Assembly: GCF_024494575.1 (NCBI RefSeq)
Contig: NZ_JANHDO010000004.1
Coordinates: 124,001 to 188,000 of the forward strand
Length of the DNA: 64,000 nt
Reading direction: 5' to 3'
Origin: Halorubrum salinum
Lineage (GTDB): Archaea > Halobacteriota > Halobacteria > Halobacteriales > Haloferacaceae
The position numbers were made by a program, and so were the translations under genes. The notes beneath the pieces are model-generated. The model saw nothing but the letters and a program-made list of their open reading frames with translations, did no database searches and was not told where the DNA came from. Positions 18,312 through 26,923 of this stretch are shown here, piece by piece; the first letter of the stretch is position 1; the number at the start of each line of letters is the position of its first letter.

Positions 18312-18464
18312 TCACTCGTCCGAAGCCTTTCGCACCACGATGTTCCCGTCTTCGACGTGCCACTCGACGCGGTCGCCGGCACCGACGTCGAGGAAGTTCC
18401 GCACCGGCTTCGGGACCGTCGTCAGGTTCTTTTCGGAGACCTTGGTATCCGTTAGGTTACCCAT
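18312..18464 (-). CDS. Small AbrB/SpoVT-type DNA-binding protein
   Basis: A ~50-residue swapped-hairpin AbrB-type protein. It has TDTKVSEKNLTTVPKPVRNFLDVGAGDRVEWHVEDGNIVVRKA, the usual order of a beta strand, a Pro turn, a short helix and GDxVxW...G.V.VRK. Such proteins are archaeal transcription regulators or antitoxin-like factors. I take the ATG at 18464 because a TATA-like AAAACTAT sits ~30 nt before it; starts at 18494 or 18512 would add 10 or 16 residues. No toxin gene is adjacent. Confidence 0.75.
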   Translation of the reverse strand: MGNLTDTKVSEKNLTTVPKPVRNFLDVGAGDRVEWHVEDGNIVVRKASDE

Positions 18465-18551
18465 CGACTCGCGGTTCGCACGTAGTAGGGACATAGTTTT
18501 CGCTACGGACACGCGTAGCGGCGAGACGGCCGCGGAGCGACTCCTCCCCGC

Positions 18552-18839
18552 TCAGACGGCTGAATTCCAGCGATGAGCGCCGCCGTCGGAGGCGTTTCCG
18601 AAGTCCAGATCGAACCGGTCCGATTCGAGCAACACCCGCCCCGGGACGTACGCGCCGTCGTCGACCGCGGTGAGCAGGTCGCGCTCGCACATCGTCTCCA
18701 GTACGTCCTCGACGGTGCGCTCGCGCCCCTCGATCAGGTTCGCCTCCTCGATGACGCCCGCGACCGTCACGCGCCCTTCGAGCATCGCCAAGCGGATCGC
18801 CGACACCCACGCGGGCTCTCGTCGCATCTCCCGACACAT
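18552..18839 (-). CDS. Conserved-looking small haloarchaeal protein, helical (possible wHTH)
   Basis: A 95-residue protein I do not recognise. After a short basic start (MCREMRREPAW) it has a helical segment VSAIRLAMLEGRVTVAGVIEEANLIEGRERTVEDVLETMCERDLL, then TAVDDGAYVPGRVLLES. The helix-turn-helix-wing shape is typical of winged-helix regulators, though no family can be named. I choose the ATG at 18839 because TATATATTC lies ~25-30 nt upstream, giving a leaderless transcript; the longer frame from 18881 would include that element. It is encoded next to the AbrB-type gene on the same strand, with an 87-bp gap. Confidence 0.6.
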   Translation of the reverse strand: MCREMRREPAWVSAIRLAMLEGRVTVAGVIEEANLIEGRERTVEDVLETMCERDLLTAVDDGAYVPGRVLLESDRFDLDFGNASDGGAHRWNSAV

Positions 18840-18916
18840 GACACTTCGAGGCACACCCTCGTCGAATATATACCTTCCCAAGCCACCCCCCGCCGGGATC
18901 GCTCACCGCGTTCCGG

Positions 18917-21304
18917 TCAGTCGTCGGCCGTCTCGCGCGCGAACCGGTCGAGCGCGAACTCGAGCATGTCCGGACTCACGGGGCGGTACTCCTCGCGCTC
19001 GTGTTCGGGGAGGTACGATCGGACGCTGTTCCACGACTCGCGGGCGTACCGCGCGTCGAGGAGGACGCGGACGCCGCGCTCGTCCGGGCCGCGTATCACC
19101 CGCCCCACGGCCTGCCGCGCCTTGCGGACCGCCGGGACGGTGAGCGCGGTCTCGAACCCCGATTCGAACCGGCGGTCGTAGGCGGTGATCACCGCCCGCG
19201 TCCGCGGCCGCGCCGTGTTGATGATCGGGACGCCGCAGACGACGGCCGCGGAGAGCCGGTCACCGCGGTAGTCGACGCCCTCGGTGAGCGTTCCCCGAAG
19301 GCTCGTCACGAGCACCTTGCCGTCGCCCGCGAAGAAATCGTCCTTCAGCGACTCCGTCGCCCGGTCGCCGGACGACTCGTCGAGGAGGACCGGCTTGTCG
19401 AGTCGGTCGTCGAGCGCGTCGGCCATCCACGTCGCCTCCGCGTAGCTCGGGGTCCCGACCAGCACGTTCCCGTCGCGGCGCGCGACCGCAGCCGTCGCGT
19501 CGAGGTGCGCGAGCCGCGTGTCGTTCGCCTCGCCCGGCGGGCCGCGGTTCTCGTGGGTGAACTTCGGCGCGTCGACCGCGAAGCTCGCGCGGTTCTCCGG
19601 GGGAAAGGAGAGCCCGTACGTCCGCTCGACGACCGGTCTGCCCCGCGCTTCGAGGTGGTCGAGTCCGGTCACCTCGCGGAACACGTCCATCGGCTCCAAC
19701 GTCGCGCTCATCAGGACGCCGCCGCCGAACTCGGCGAGCCGGTCGCCGATCGGCTCGCTCGGCAGGCAGTTGTACAGCGCGAGGCTCGCGTTGTACGCGC
19801 GCCGCCACGAGTCGGGCGGCGCGGTCTCGTCCCACGTCCGCTCCAAGTCGACGGCGCGGAAGAAGTCCTCGTGGCCCTCGCGGTACCACGCGTTGAGCGT
19901 GCGGCCGACGCCCGGCGCGGCGCGCTGTTTGTCCTCGTCTTCGAGCGAGTCGAGGACGCGCTTGACGACCGCGCCAACCTGCTTCGCGCGCGCCCAGACG
20001 CGGTCGCCGTACCCCTCTCGTTTCGCCCACGCCGTGATCGCGTCTTCGCCCGGCTCTTCCGGGTCGCGAAGCGGGATCTCGTCGTCGTCGAGCTCGCGCA
20101 TCGACGCGCGCCAGTCCGGGTGCTCGGCGTCGAGCCGCTCGGTCACTCGTCGGTCGAGTTCGCCGCGGAGGTCGGCGTAGAACTCCCGGACGGCCTCGAT
20201 CTCCTCGACCGTCACGTCCGCGTCCTCGATCTCGCCGCGGACCAAGGCGGCGTCCTCGGACTCCGCACCCGCGGTCTCGAACGACAGCGGCTGGACGACG
20301 CGCGTGAGTTCGTTCTCGGCGTCGCGCAGGCTCGCGTCCGCGACCGCGTCGCTCACGAGGTCGCGCACGCGCGGTTCGAGCATGTGCGCCTCGTCGCAGA
20401 CGACGAACGTCGCGTCGTCGAGCAGCGCACCGGTGAACGTCCCGGTCGTCACGGGATCGAACGCGTGGTAGTAGTTGCCGATGACGACCTCGACCTCCGG
20501 GACGAGCGCGCCCATGACCGAGTGGGGACACGAGCCGTGGCTCGCGGCGAGCCGAACGAGTTCGTCGGCGTCGACGTGACCGAGATCGGTCACGTCGAAC
20601 GGCACCGCCTCGGCGGGGTCGCCGTCCTCGGGGAGGTCGTCGAGGAATCCGGCGTAGAAGGGGCAGAACTCGGTCCCTTCGAACTCCTCCGTGTCGGGAC
20701 GGTACGGAGTCGGCTCGCCGTCGACGCTGAGATAGTCGGCGTCGGGGGCGGCGGAACCGGGAGCGTCGCCGGTCGCGGGGCCGGCGGCGGTGCCGGACGA
20801 CCCCGAGTCCAGCAGTCCGACCTGCTGGCTCCGCGCCTCGCTGACGAGGTTCGAGGTCGTCGTCGCGCCGCCGTCGCCGACGAGGTTGCGGGTGCGTTCC
20901 CGGAGCCCCTCGCAGCGCTCGTAGACGGTCTCGCGGTCGATGCCGGCGCGGTTCTGCCGGGCGTACGGGCAGACGTCCGCCTTCCCGACGAGCGTGAGCC
21001 CCGAGACGGGGTCGTACCCCTCCGGGAGGTTCTCGTTCACCGCCTCGAGGTCGGTCTCGAACTGCCGGAGCTGCTGTTTGACGCTCGTGAGTACGAACAC
21101 GCGCTCGAACTCGGAGTCGGGGTCGCGCACGCGGTCGAGGCCGGCCGTGAGCGCGAGCATCGTCTTGCCGGTCCCGCACGCGCCCTCCAGGGCGAGGAAC
21201 CCGCCCTCCGCGGCGGCGTCGATGGCGGCGTCGATGCCGTCGGCCTGCTCTGGGTAGGGCTCGGGGTGGCCGAAGAGGTCGGCCCACGGCGGCGAGTCGG
21301 TCAC
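18917..21304 (-). CDS. XPD/DinG-type DNA helicase with [4Fe-4S] domain
   Basis: A 795-residue superfamily 2 helicase of the XPD/Rad3/DinG type. Walker A is GACGTGKT (41-48) and the DEAH box is VVCDEAHMLEP. Later motifs are GGVLMSATLEPMDVF, VLVTSLRGTLTEGVDYRG and QAVGRVIRGPDERG (motif VI). Four Cys (112, 131, 214, 259) in the pattern of the iron-sulfur domain are present, with an unusually long low-complexity insertion between the second and third. It should unwind DNA 5'-3' in repair or related processes in the cytosol. It is transcribed alone, with a 9-bp AT-rich stretch (TTTAAA) close upstream of the start. Confidence 0.92.
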   Translation of the reverse strand: MTDSPPWADLFGHPEPYPEQADGIDAAIDAAAEGGFLALEGACGTGKTMLALTAGLDRVRDPDSEFERVFVLTSVKQQLRQFETDLEAVNENLPEGYDPVSGLTLVGKADVCPYARQNRAGIDRETVYERCEGLRERTRNLVGDGGATTTSNLVSEARSQQVGLLDSGSSGTAAGPATGDAPGSAAPDADYLSVDGEPTPYRPDTEEFEGTEFCPFYAGFLDDLPEDGDPAEAVPFDVTDLGHVDADELVRLAASHGSCPHSVMGALVPEVEVVIGNYYHAFDPVTTGTFTGALLDDATFVVCDEAHMLEPRVRDLVSDAVADASLRDAENELTRVVQPLSFETAGAESEDAALVRGEIEDADVTVEEIEAVREFYADLRGELDRRVTERLDAEHPDWRASMRELDDDEIPLRDPEEPGEDAITAWAKREGYGDRVWARAKQVGAVVKRVLDSLEDEDKQRAAPGVGRTLNAWYREGHEDFFRAVDLERTWDETAPPDSWRRAYNASLALYNCLPSEPIGDRLAEFGGGVLMSATLEPMDVFREVTGLDHLEARGRPVVERTYGLSFPPENRASFAVDAPKFTHENRGPPGEANDTRLAHLDATAAVARRDGNVLVGTPSYAEATWMADALDDRLDKPVLLDESSGDRATESLKDDFFAGDGKVLVTSLRGTLTEGVDYRGDRLSAAVVCGVPIINTARPRTRAVITAYDRRFESGFETALTVPAVRKARQAVGRVIRGPDERGVRVLLDARYARESWNSVRSYLPEHEREEYRPVSPDMLEFALDRFARETADD

Positions 21305-21438
21305 GGAGACGGGTTACGCGCCATCGGATTTAAACGCTTCATCGGCGGTGGCGGTCCGGGCGTCGCGGGTGCGGGCAGTGGCGGTCCGGATGTCGCTCAC
21401 GGACGCGTCCGACCCGCCGGTCACCCGCCGAGACGGCC

Positions 21439-22095
21439 TCACCCGACGATGTCGTGAAGGTCGGAGAGCTCCTCGATCTCCCAGGTCGGCCAGACGTTCA
21501 GGTCCCAGTTTCGGCGGTGCGGGCGACGGATGAACGCCGAGTCGATCCCGGCGTTCTCGGCGGCCCGCACGTCGGACTCGTTGTCGCCGACGAACAGCGC
21601 GTTGTCGGCGTCGAGGTCGCCGAGCGCCTGCTCGATGTAGTGAGGGTTCGGCTTCCGGAGCTGGAGCGAGTGGATCGTCGGCTCGCGGCCGTAGGCGGCA
21701 CCGAACCGGTCGAACCCCTCGAAGTGGTCGACGAGGAAGTCGACGGTCGCCTGCTGGTTCGAGGAGACGATCCCCATCTCCACGTCGAGGTCCTCCAGTT
21801 CGTCGAGGTCGTCGTACGGGGTCTTTCGCCCCGCGCGCGCCTCGTGCTGTTGGGCTTTCGAGACCACGTCGTCGCGAGTCCGCCAGAACGACCCCGGATC
21901 GAGGTCGTACGTCTGACAGACGGTCCCCACGCTGCCGGGGGTCGCGCCGATCGTCATCTGCTCTACATCGTCCGAATCGGGCTCCTCGACGCCGCACTCG
22001 ACGAACGCGTCCCGGGTCGCATCCCGGAGCACGTCGAATCGCGTGCGGCCCACGAGGACACCGTCGTTGTCGAACACGACGGTATCGTACGTCAT
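21439..22095 (-). CDS. HAD-superfamily phosphatase
   Basis: A 218-residue haloacid dehalogenase-type hydrolase. Motif I is VVFDNDGVLVG (nucleophile Asp), motif II is MGIVSSNQQA, motif III is LRKPNPHYIEQAL and motif IV is ALFVGDNESDVRAAENAG. A helical cap domain occupies roughly residues 20-85. It resembles phosphoglycolate phosphatase/beta-phosphoglucomutase-type enzymes; the substrate is not decidable. It lies between the helicase and a LOG-type gene, and is probably monocistronic. Confidence 0.9.
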   Translation of the reverse strand: MTYDTVVFDNDGVLVGRTRFDVLRDATRDAFVECGVEEPDSDDVEQMTIGATPGSVGTVCQTYDLDPGSFWRTRDDVVSKAQQHEARAGRKTPYDDLDELEDLDVEMGIVSSNQQATVDFLVDHFEGFDRFGAAYGREPTIHSLQLRKPNPHYIEQALGDLDADNALFVGDNESDVRAAENAGIDSAFIRRPHRRNWDLNVWPTWEIEELSDLHDIVG

Positions 22096-22198
22096 ACCCC
22101 ACGTCGACGGCCGAGAGGGATAAGCGTTTCAGTCGGATTATCGGCGACGAGACGCGAGACCGGCCGGGTTTACACCGCGTCCCGACGTGAGACGAGGC

Positions 22199-22645
22199 AT
22201 GCGCGTGAGCGTCATCGGCGGGAGCTCGATCGGGGCGGAGACCGCGGCGGTCGCCGAGGAGCTCGGCGAGCGGCTGGCCGAGCGCGGCCACGTCGTCGTC
22301 TGCGGCGGGCTCGGCGGCGTCATGGAGGCCGTCTGTCGCGGCGCTCGCGGGGCCGGCGGCGAGACAATCGGAATCCTCCCGACCGACCGACGCGCGGACG
22401 CGAACGACCACGTCACCACGCCGATCGCGACTGGGATGGGTCACGCGCGCAACGCGCTTGTCGTCCTGAACGGCGACGCGGCGATCGCGATCGACGGGGG
22501 TCCGGGGACCCTCTCGGAGATCGGACTCGCGCTCGCGCACGGACGGCCGGTCGCGGGGCTCGACACGCACGACGTCGCGGGGGTGGCGGCGGTCGAGTCG
22601 CCGGGGGCGGCGGTCGAGTACGTGGAGGAATCGAAGCGGTCCTGA
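22199..22645 (+). CDS. TIGR00725/LOG-like nucleotide-binding protein
   Basis: A 148-residue Rossmann-fold protein of the family related to lysine decarboxylase-like (LOG) proteins. It has VSVIGGSSIGAETAAVAEELGERLAERGHVVVCGGLGGVMEAV, ATGMGHARNALVV and IAIDGGPGTLSEIGLALAHG, where the GGxGTxxE-type site binds the nucleotide. The function in archaea is unsettled. I use the ATG at 22199 because a TTTACA element sits 25 nt upstream; a GTG at 22187 is possible. It is divergent from the HAD gene. Confidence 0.85.
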   Translation: MRVSVIGGSSIGAETAAVAEELGERLAERGHVVVCGGLGGVMEAVCRGARGAGGETIGILPTDRRADANDHVTTPIATGMGHARNALVVLNGDAAIAIDGGPGTLSEIGLALAHGRPVAGLDTHDVAGVAAVESPGAAVEYVEESKRS

Positions 22646-22741
22646 CCCGCCGCCGAGCGCCGTCGCTACGCTCGGTGTCGGCTCTCCCCGTCATCGACGC
22701 TGCTCTCAGCAGTCACGCACCGTCGACGCTGCTCTCGGCTG

Positions 22742-23821
22742 TCACGCGTCGTCGACGCCCGTTATCTCGAATCTGGCACCGCCCCGCGTTCCCTCGCTCA
22801 CGGCGACCTGCCACCCGTGGGCGGCGGCGATGTCGCGAACGATGTTGAGACCGAATCCCGTGCCGTCGTCGTCGGTCGTGTACCCGACCTCGAACACGCG
22901 CTCTCGGTCCTCGCGGGGGATCCCCGAGCCGTCGTCCTCGACGAAAAAGCCCGACGGCAGGACCGCCTCGGCCCGCGTCGTCGTGTACATCGGCGCGATC
23001 TCGCCGACGGTGACGGTCACGTCGTCGCCGCCGTGCTCGACCGCGTTGCGGAACAGGTTCTCGAAGAGCCGTTTCAGTCGACTCGGGTCCGCCAGCACCG
23101 TCCGGTCGCCCGCGACGGTGAGCGTCGCGCCGCCGGTCTCGACGTTCGCCCAGCACTCGTCGGCGAGATCCGACAGCGCGACCGGTTCGCGTTCCCGCGG
23201 CGTCTCGCCCTGTTTCGCGAGCGTCAGCAGGTCGGCTATCAGTTCGAGCGTGCGGTCGACCGCGGTCGACGCGTCGGCGAGGTGGTCGGAGTCGCAGTCG
23301 CAGTCGCGTTCCGCCAGGTCGAGGCGGCCCTGTGCGACGGTGAGGGGATTTCGCAGGTCGTGGGAGACGCCGCGGACGAACTCGTCGAGCCGCTGTCGCT
23401 GCCGCTCGGCGTCGGCGGCGGCGCGAGCGGCCGCGACGACGTTCGATATCCGGTGAGCGAGGACGGCGATCGCGTCCGAGTCGCCGCACGCTCGCACGAC
23501 ATCGGTGGCTCCCGCGTCGAGCGACTCGGCGGCGGCGTCCGCGTCGGGCGACTCGTCGAGACAGCACACGATCGGGAGGTCCGGGCGTCGGTCTCGAACC
23601 GTCTCGACCACCGGCGTTCCGGTCGCGTCGACGGGCGTCCCGACCACGAGCAGGCAGTCGATCGCCGAGTCCCGGGGTAGGTCCACGGCCGCGTCGACCG
23701 ACGCGATCGGTTCGACGACGAAACTGTCGTCTGCGCGCTCCAGTGAGACCGCGATCTCCGACGTGCGGGCCGGCGGTCCCCCGACGAGGGCGATGGCGAT
23801 CGACGTGCTGGACGGTGACAT
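22742..23821 (-). CDS. Sensor histidine kinase (receiver-like N-terminal domain)
   Basis: A 359-residue soluble histidine kinase. Residues ~1-115 look like a pseudo-receiver (VDAAVDLPRDSAIDCLLVVGTPVDATGTPVV, then PDLPIVCCLDES). This is followed by a coiled segment and the H box VRGVSHDLRNPLTVAQG, the N box LFENLFRNAVEHGGD, the G1 box VEDDGSGIPREDRERVF and the G2 box DGTGFGLNIV. It has no membrane segment, so it would sense a cytoplasmic signal or partner. The start is at ATG 23821; a longer frame reaches 23878 but crosses the promoter region. No response regulator is adjacent. Confidence 0.9.
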   Translation of the reverse strand: MSPSSTSIAIALVGGPPARTSEIAVSLERADDSFVVEPIASVDAAVDLPRDSAIDCLLVVGTPVDATGTPVVETVRDRRPDLPIVCCLDESPDADAAAESLDAGATDVVRACGDSDAIAVLAHRISNVVAAARAAADAERQRQRLDEFVRGVSHDLRNPLTVAQGRLDLAERDCDCDSDHLADASTAVDRTLELIADLLTLAKQGETPREREPVALSDLADECWANVETGGATLTVAGDRTVLADPSRLKRLFENLFRNAVEHGGDDVTVTVGEIAPMYTTTRAEAVLPSGFFVEDDGSGIPREDRERVFEVGYTTDDDGTGFGLNIVRDIAAAHGWQVAVSEGTRGGARFEITGVDDA

Positions 23822-23861
23822 CGAGGCGCTCGTGTAGCGATCGCTCGGCCCGATCTGATAA

Positions 23862-23899
23862 GTATTGGCGTGCCACACCGGTATTGGCGTGCCACACCG
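23862..23899. repeat. 19-bp perfect tandem duplication at the kinase promoter
   Basis: GTATTGGCGTGCCACACCG is present twice head-to-tail at 23862-23880 and 23881-23899. On the minus strand it lies just upstream of the histidine kinase and includes part of its TATA-like ATACTTAT (about 23857-23866). The duplication looks recent, as both copies are identical. Confidence 0.9.
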
Positions 23900-23942
23900 C
23901 TCGGGCCACGCCGAACGTCGAGAACCGACCGGAGACCGCTCG

Positions 23943-24725
23943 TCAGCGCCACCCGGAATCGTCGTTCGCGTCGCCGCCGGTCGGTCCGGCGTCCGCGTCG
24001 TCGCTTTCGGTCACGTCGGCGTTCGCGTCCTCGGCGTCTCGCTCGGCGGCGGCGATGTTCTGGAACCGGTCGTCAGACTCGTCTCGACCGTCGGGCTCGT
24101 TCCGTCCGTAGGGTTCGGCGGCGCGGGGACGGCTCTCGCCGCCGGCTCCCGGCGATCCGCCGACGCCGGAGGCGACCCGGTCGCCGTCGTCGCGCCCGTC
24201 GAGGACGCGAGCGACGAGGTAGCCGAACCCCATCGCGTTGAGCGCGCCGGTGGCGAGCCCGCCGAGGACCGGGACGACCCCCAGGAGGGCCCACGCGAGC
24301 GCGCCGACGACGAGCGCCGTGCCCAATCCGTCGCTGACGTCGGCCACGTCGCCGATCCACCGCCCGAGCGCGACGACGCCGACGGTAGTGGTCGCGACGC
24401 CGACGACCGCGAGCGCGAGCAGTCCGGGGATGACGACGAGGAGCCCGACGATCGTGATGGCGAGAAGGAGCGCCGTGACTGCGACAGCGATGTACGCGCC
24501 GAACCCGTAGACGAACGCCATGACCGGCTCGCCGCGCACGTACCCGGCTCCCTCGTCGGTGAAGTCGGGAGCGACGGCGATCACGATCGCGCCGAGGATA
24601 CCGACGACGGCGAGTTCGATCACGAAGGAGAGCCCGGTACTGATGGCGAATCCGAGCGGCTCGGTCGGGTTCGTCGGCCCCGGACCGATCCCGTCTATTG
24701 CGGTCGAAAGCAGTGTGGAGGGCAT
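23943..24725 (-). CDS. Polytopic membrane protein with acidic cytoplasmic tail
   Basis: A 260-residue integral membrane protein. Hydrophobic segments occur at about 28-55, 70-90, 90-118 and 135-168 (for example VIELAVVGILGAIVIAVAP and LLLAITIVGLLVVIPGLLALAVVG), separated by short loops, giving four or more helices. Residues 170-260 are an acidic, Gly/Ser-rich tail. This is typical of uncharacterised haloarchaeal membrane proteins; no catalytic motif or transporter signature is seen. A 7-bp inverted repeat in the upstream region may control it. Confidence 0.8.
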   Translation of the reverse strand: MPSTLLSTAIDGIGPGPTNPTEPLGFAISTGLSFVIELAVVGILGAIVIAVAPDFTDEGAGYVRGEPVMAFVYGFGAYIAVAVTALLLAITIVGLLVVIPGLLALAVVGVATTTVGVVALGRWIGDVADVSDGLGTALVVGALAWALLGVVPVLGGLATGALNAMGFGYLVARVLDGRDDGDRVASGVGGSPGAGGESRPRAAEPYGRNEPDGRDESDDRFQNIAAAERDAEDANADVTESDDADAGPTGGDANDDSGWR

Positions 24726-24734
24726 CGTCCACAG

Positions 24735-24766
24735 TGTGACAGAGGTAACTCAAGAGTCTTGTCACA
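24735..24766. promoter_or_regulatory. Inverted repeat TGTGACA-N18-TGTCACA upstream of the membrane-protein gene
   Basis: Perfect 7-bp arms at 24735-24741 and 24760-24766, 10-41 bp before the ATG at 24725. ACTCAAGAGT, a smaller palindrome, lies inside. The placement over the expected core promoter suits a repressor operator. Confidence 0.4.
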
Positions 24767-24811
24767 GCGGACGGACGAACGCGGTCGTTTCGGGGGGGCG
24801 ACGGCCACCAC

Positions 24812-24847
24812 GCGTCGAAGGCGTCGAAGGCGTCGCAGGCGTCGGAG
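24812..24847. repeat. Four 9-bp tandem units (GCGTCGAAG type)
   Basis: Units GCGTCGAAG, GCGTCGAAG, GCGTCGCAG and GCGTCGGAG follow one another in the noncoding gap between the membrane-protein gene and dph2. No reading frame here has coding support. Confidence 0.7.
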
Positions 24848-24913
24848 GGGACGACCACCGGCGCAGGCGTCGGCGTCGAGGGCGACGACCGGCGTCGCTG
24901 ACGGCGACAGCGA

Positions 24914-25957
24914 CTACCAGGTGTCGTGGAACGTGTCGAACTCGATCGAGTCGAGCGGCTTCTCGCCGATCGCGGCCTCGTACTCGCCGGGCGTCAACAT
25001 GGGCTTGTGGAAGCGCGGACCGTCGTCGGTCGTGATCCGCGGGCAGCCGGTGTTGACGAACGCGTCCATGTCGAAGTTGCGCAGGCGGTCCGGCGTCACC
25101 TCGTCCATGGTGATCAGGTAGGCGTTGTCGTTGTTCTCGACGATCTCCTGGGCGGTCTCCCACCGGCCCTGTCCGATCTTCGTACAGAAGATGACGCCCC
25201 ACTTCTCCGCGTCCATCGCCTTGTGGACCGAGGCGTAGCGCTGCTTGAGGAACTGGTCGTGTTCGGCGACCTTCACGACGTTGTTGACCGGGTCGGCGAT
25301 GATCACGCGTTTGTCGGGGTGCTCCATCGCGAGCCCGACCGGGTGGAACTTCCCGCCGCCGACGTACAACACCTGTTCCGCGTCGATGTCGGCGGAAGCG
25401 TAGTTACACCCCAAGACCTGCCCCTCCTTCGTGAGCCGGTCGTCGCCGCGGCGGGTGTGGACCTCGTAGCCGCGCTCTTCGAGCCAGTCCGTCATCTCCT
25501 CGAAGCGGTTCATGTGCTGGGCCGTCGTGACGAGCCCCACGTCGGCGTCCTCCTCCGGCGGCGACAGCTCCTCGTCGAGGGCGTCCTCCATGATCGGGAA
25601 CGGGTCGACGTTCGAGAAGAGGGGGACGTAAACGATGCTGTCGGACTCCTTCATCGGCGTGTGTCCGAAGTGGACGAACACGTCGGTCCGACGCATCAGG
25701 TACGTGTCGAGGTCACAGGCACCGTAACAGGGCTGGCCCGACAGCATGAACGTCACGTCGTCTGGCGCGACCTCGCGGAGGTCGTCTGCCACCTTCGGGC
25801 CGCGGCGCTTGAGTCCCTCGGGGAACTGGAGGCCGACCTTCGAGGCGTCTCGCTCCTCTATCGCCTCCAAGATCCGGTCGAGTTCGTAGTCCCACTCGCG
25901 GTCGTGTTTCAGGGCCATCCCCGTCTTCGTGAGGTCGCCCTCCGTGGAGCCGCTCAT
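24914..25957 (-). CDS. dph2: Diphthamide biosynthesis radical enzyme Dph2
   Basis: A 347-residue 2-(3-amino-3-carboxypropyl)histidine synthase. It cleaves S-adenosylmethionine by an unusual [4Fe-4S] radical mechanism to modify the diphthamide His of elongation factor 2. Three conserved Cys expected to hold the cluster are visible: the QPCYGACDLD region (Cys77/81), VLGCNYA (Cys184) and NTGCPRI (Cys305). FPEGLKRRGPKVADDL and FGHTPM are also family hallmarks. The homology begins at MSGSTEGDLTKTGMAL (ATG 25957), so the longer frame upstream is not used. It is transcribed alone. Confidence 0.94.
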   Translation of the reverse strand: MSGSTEGDLTKTGMALKHDREWDYELDRILEAIEERDASKVGLQFPEGLKRRGPKVADDLREVAPDDVTFMLSGQPCYGACDLDTYLMRRTDVFVHFGHTPMKESDSIVYVPLFSNVDPFPIMEDALDEELSPPEEDADVGLVTTAQHMNRFEEMTDWLEERGYEVHTRRGDDRLTKEGQVLGCNYASADIDAEQVLYVGGGKFHPVGLAMEHPDKRVIIADPVNNVVKVAEHDQFLKQRYASVHKAMDAEKWGVIFCTKIGQGRWETAQEIVENNDNAYLITMDEVTPDRLRNFDMDAFVNTGCPRITTDDGPRFHKPMLTPGEYEAAIGEKPLDSIEFDTFHDTW

Positions 25958-26161
25958 GTCGAGCGGATTGTGCGGCAGGACGGTTAAACCGCCCGTTCGA
26001 CGCCGTCGGCGGCGGTCGATGATGACAGAACGGGATCGGCGACTCCGCGACCGACGACGAGCCGATCCGCGCCGGTTCCGCGACTGACGACGAGCCGCCG
26101 GGAGAGGAGAGCCGCTGCCGGGGGCGACAGACCGAAACCCCGAGGCCGCGAATGGGAGCGT

Positions 26162-26836
26162 ATGTCCGACACCTCGGAGACCGATCTCCCGCTCGAACAC
26201 GTCCACGTCGCGCCCGACGCAGACCCCGCGAACGCCCCGGCCGTCTTCGTCCTGCACGGCCGCGGGGCCGACGAGGAGGACCTGCTACCGGTGGCACGAC
26301 ACCTCCCCGACGAGCTTCACGTCGTGAGCCTGCGGGCACCGGACCCGCTTCAGGGGGGGTACACGTGGTACGAACTCGACCTGTCCGCTGGCGGCCTCGA
26401 ATCGAGCCAGCCGGACGCAGAGGACTTCCGGCGCAGCCTCGACCTCGTCGTCGAGACGATCGAGGCCGCGGTCGACGCCTACGACGTCGACGCCGACCGG
26501 GTCGGGCTGCTCGGGTTCAGTCAGGGCGCGATCACGAGCCTCTCGCTCCTCCTCGAAGAGCCCGACCGGTACGCGTGGGCCGTCGCGCTCCACGGCTACC
26601 TCGCCGACTCGCACGCCGACCTCGACCCGGCCGGGATCGAGGGCAAACCGGTGTTCGTCGGTGCGGGAGCCGGCGACCGCGTCATCCCCGAGTCGCGCTC
26701 GGCGGCCGCGGCCGACCGGTTCGAAGCGCTCGGTGCGGACGTGACCCGCGGCAGCTACCCCGGCGGCCACGGAATCGGCCAGCAGGAGCTGTCCGACGTG
26801 GTCGCGTTCGTGGAGTCGCGCGCCGGAGGCGCGTGA
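26162..26836 (+). CDS. Alpha/beta-hydrolase, carboxylesterase/phospholipase type
   Basis: A 224-residue esterase of the carboxylesterase/acyl-thioesterase family. It has AVFVLHGRGADEEDLLPVA (oxyanion loop), the nucleophile GLLGFSQGAITSLSL (GxSxG), the acid in VFVGAGAGDRVIPE and the His in YPGGHGIGQQEL. Length is normal for the family. It probably hydrolyses short-chain esters in the cytosol. The reading frame is clean, and it is divergent from dph2 with about 200 bp between them. Confidence 0.9.
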   Translation: MSDTSETDLPLEHVHVAPDADPANAPAVFVLHGRGADEEDLLPVARHLPDELHVVSLRAPDPLQGGYTWYELDLSAGGLESSQPDAEDFRRSLDLVVETIEAAVDAYDVDADRVGLLGFSQGAITSLSLLLEEPDRYAWAVALHGYLADSHADLDPAGIEGKPVFVGAGAGDRVIPESRSAAAADRFEALGADVTRGSYPGGHGIGQQELSDVVAFVESRAGGA

Positions 26837-26923
26837 GCGGTCCGACACCATCGTCGCCTCGGAGACGAAAGCGATCGTTTGCGTCTCGCTGACACATTTA
26901 TGTGAGGCCGGTGAACGACGTGT

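Noticed and set aside
18312-18839. Toxin-antitoxin pair (AbrB-type protein plus small neighbour)
   Set aside because: The neighbour is a helical protein without toxin features, and the genes are separated by an 87-bp gap and have separate promoters.
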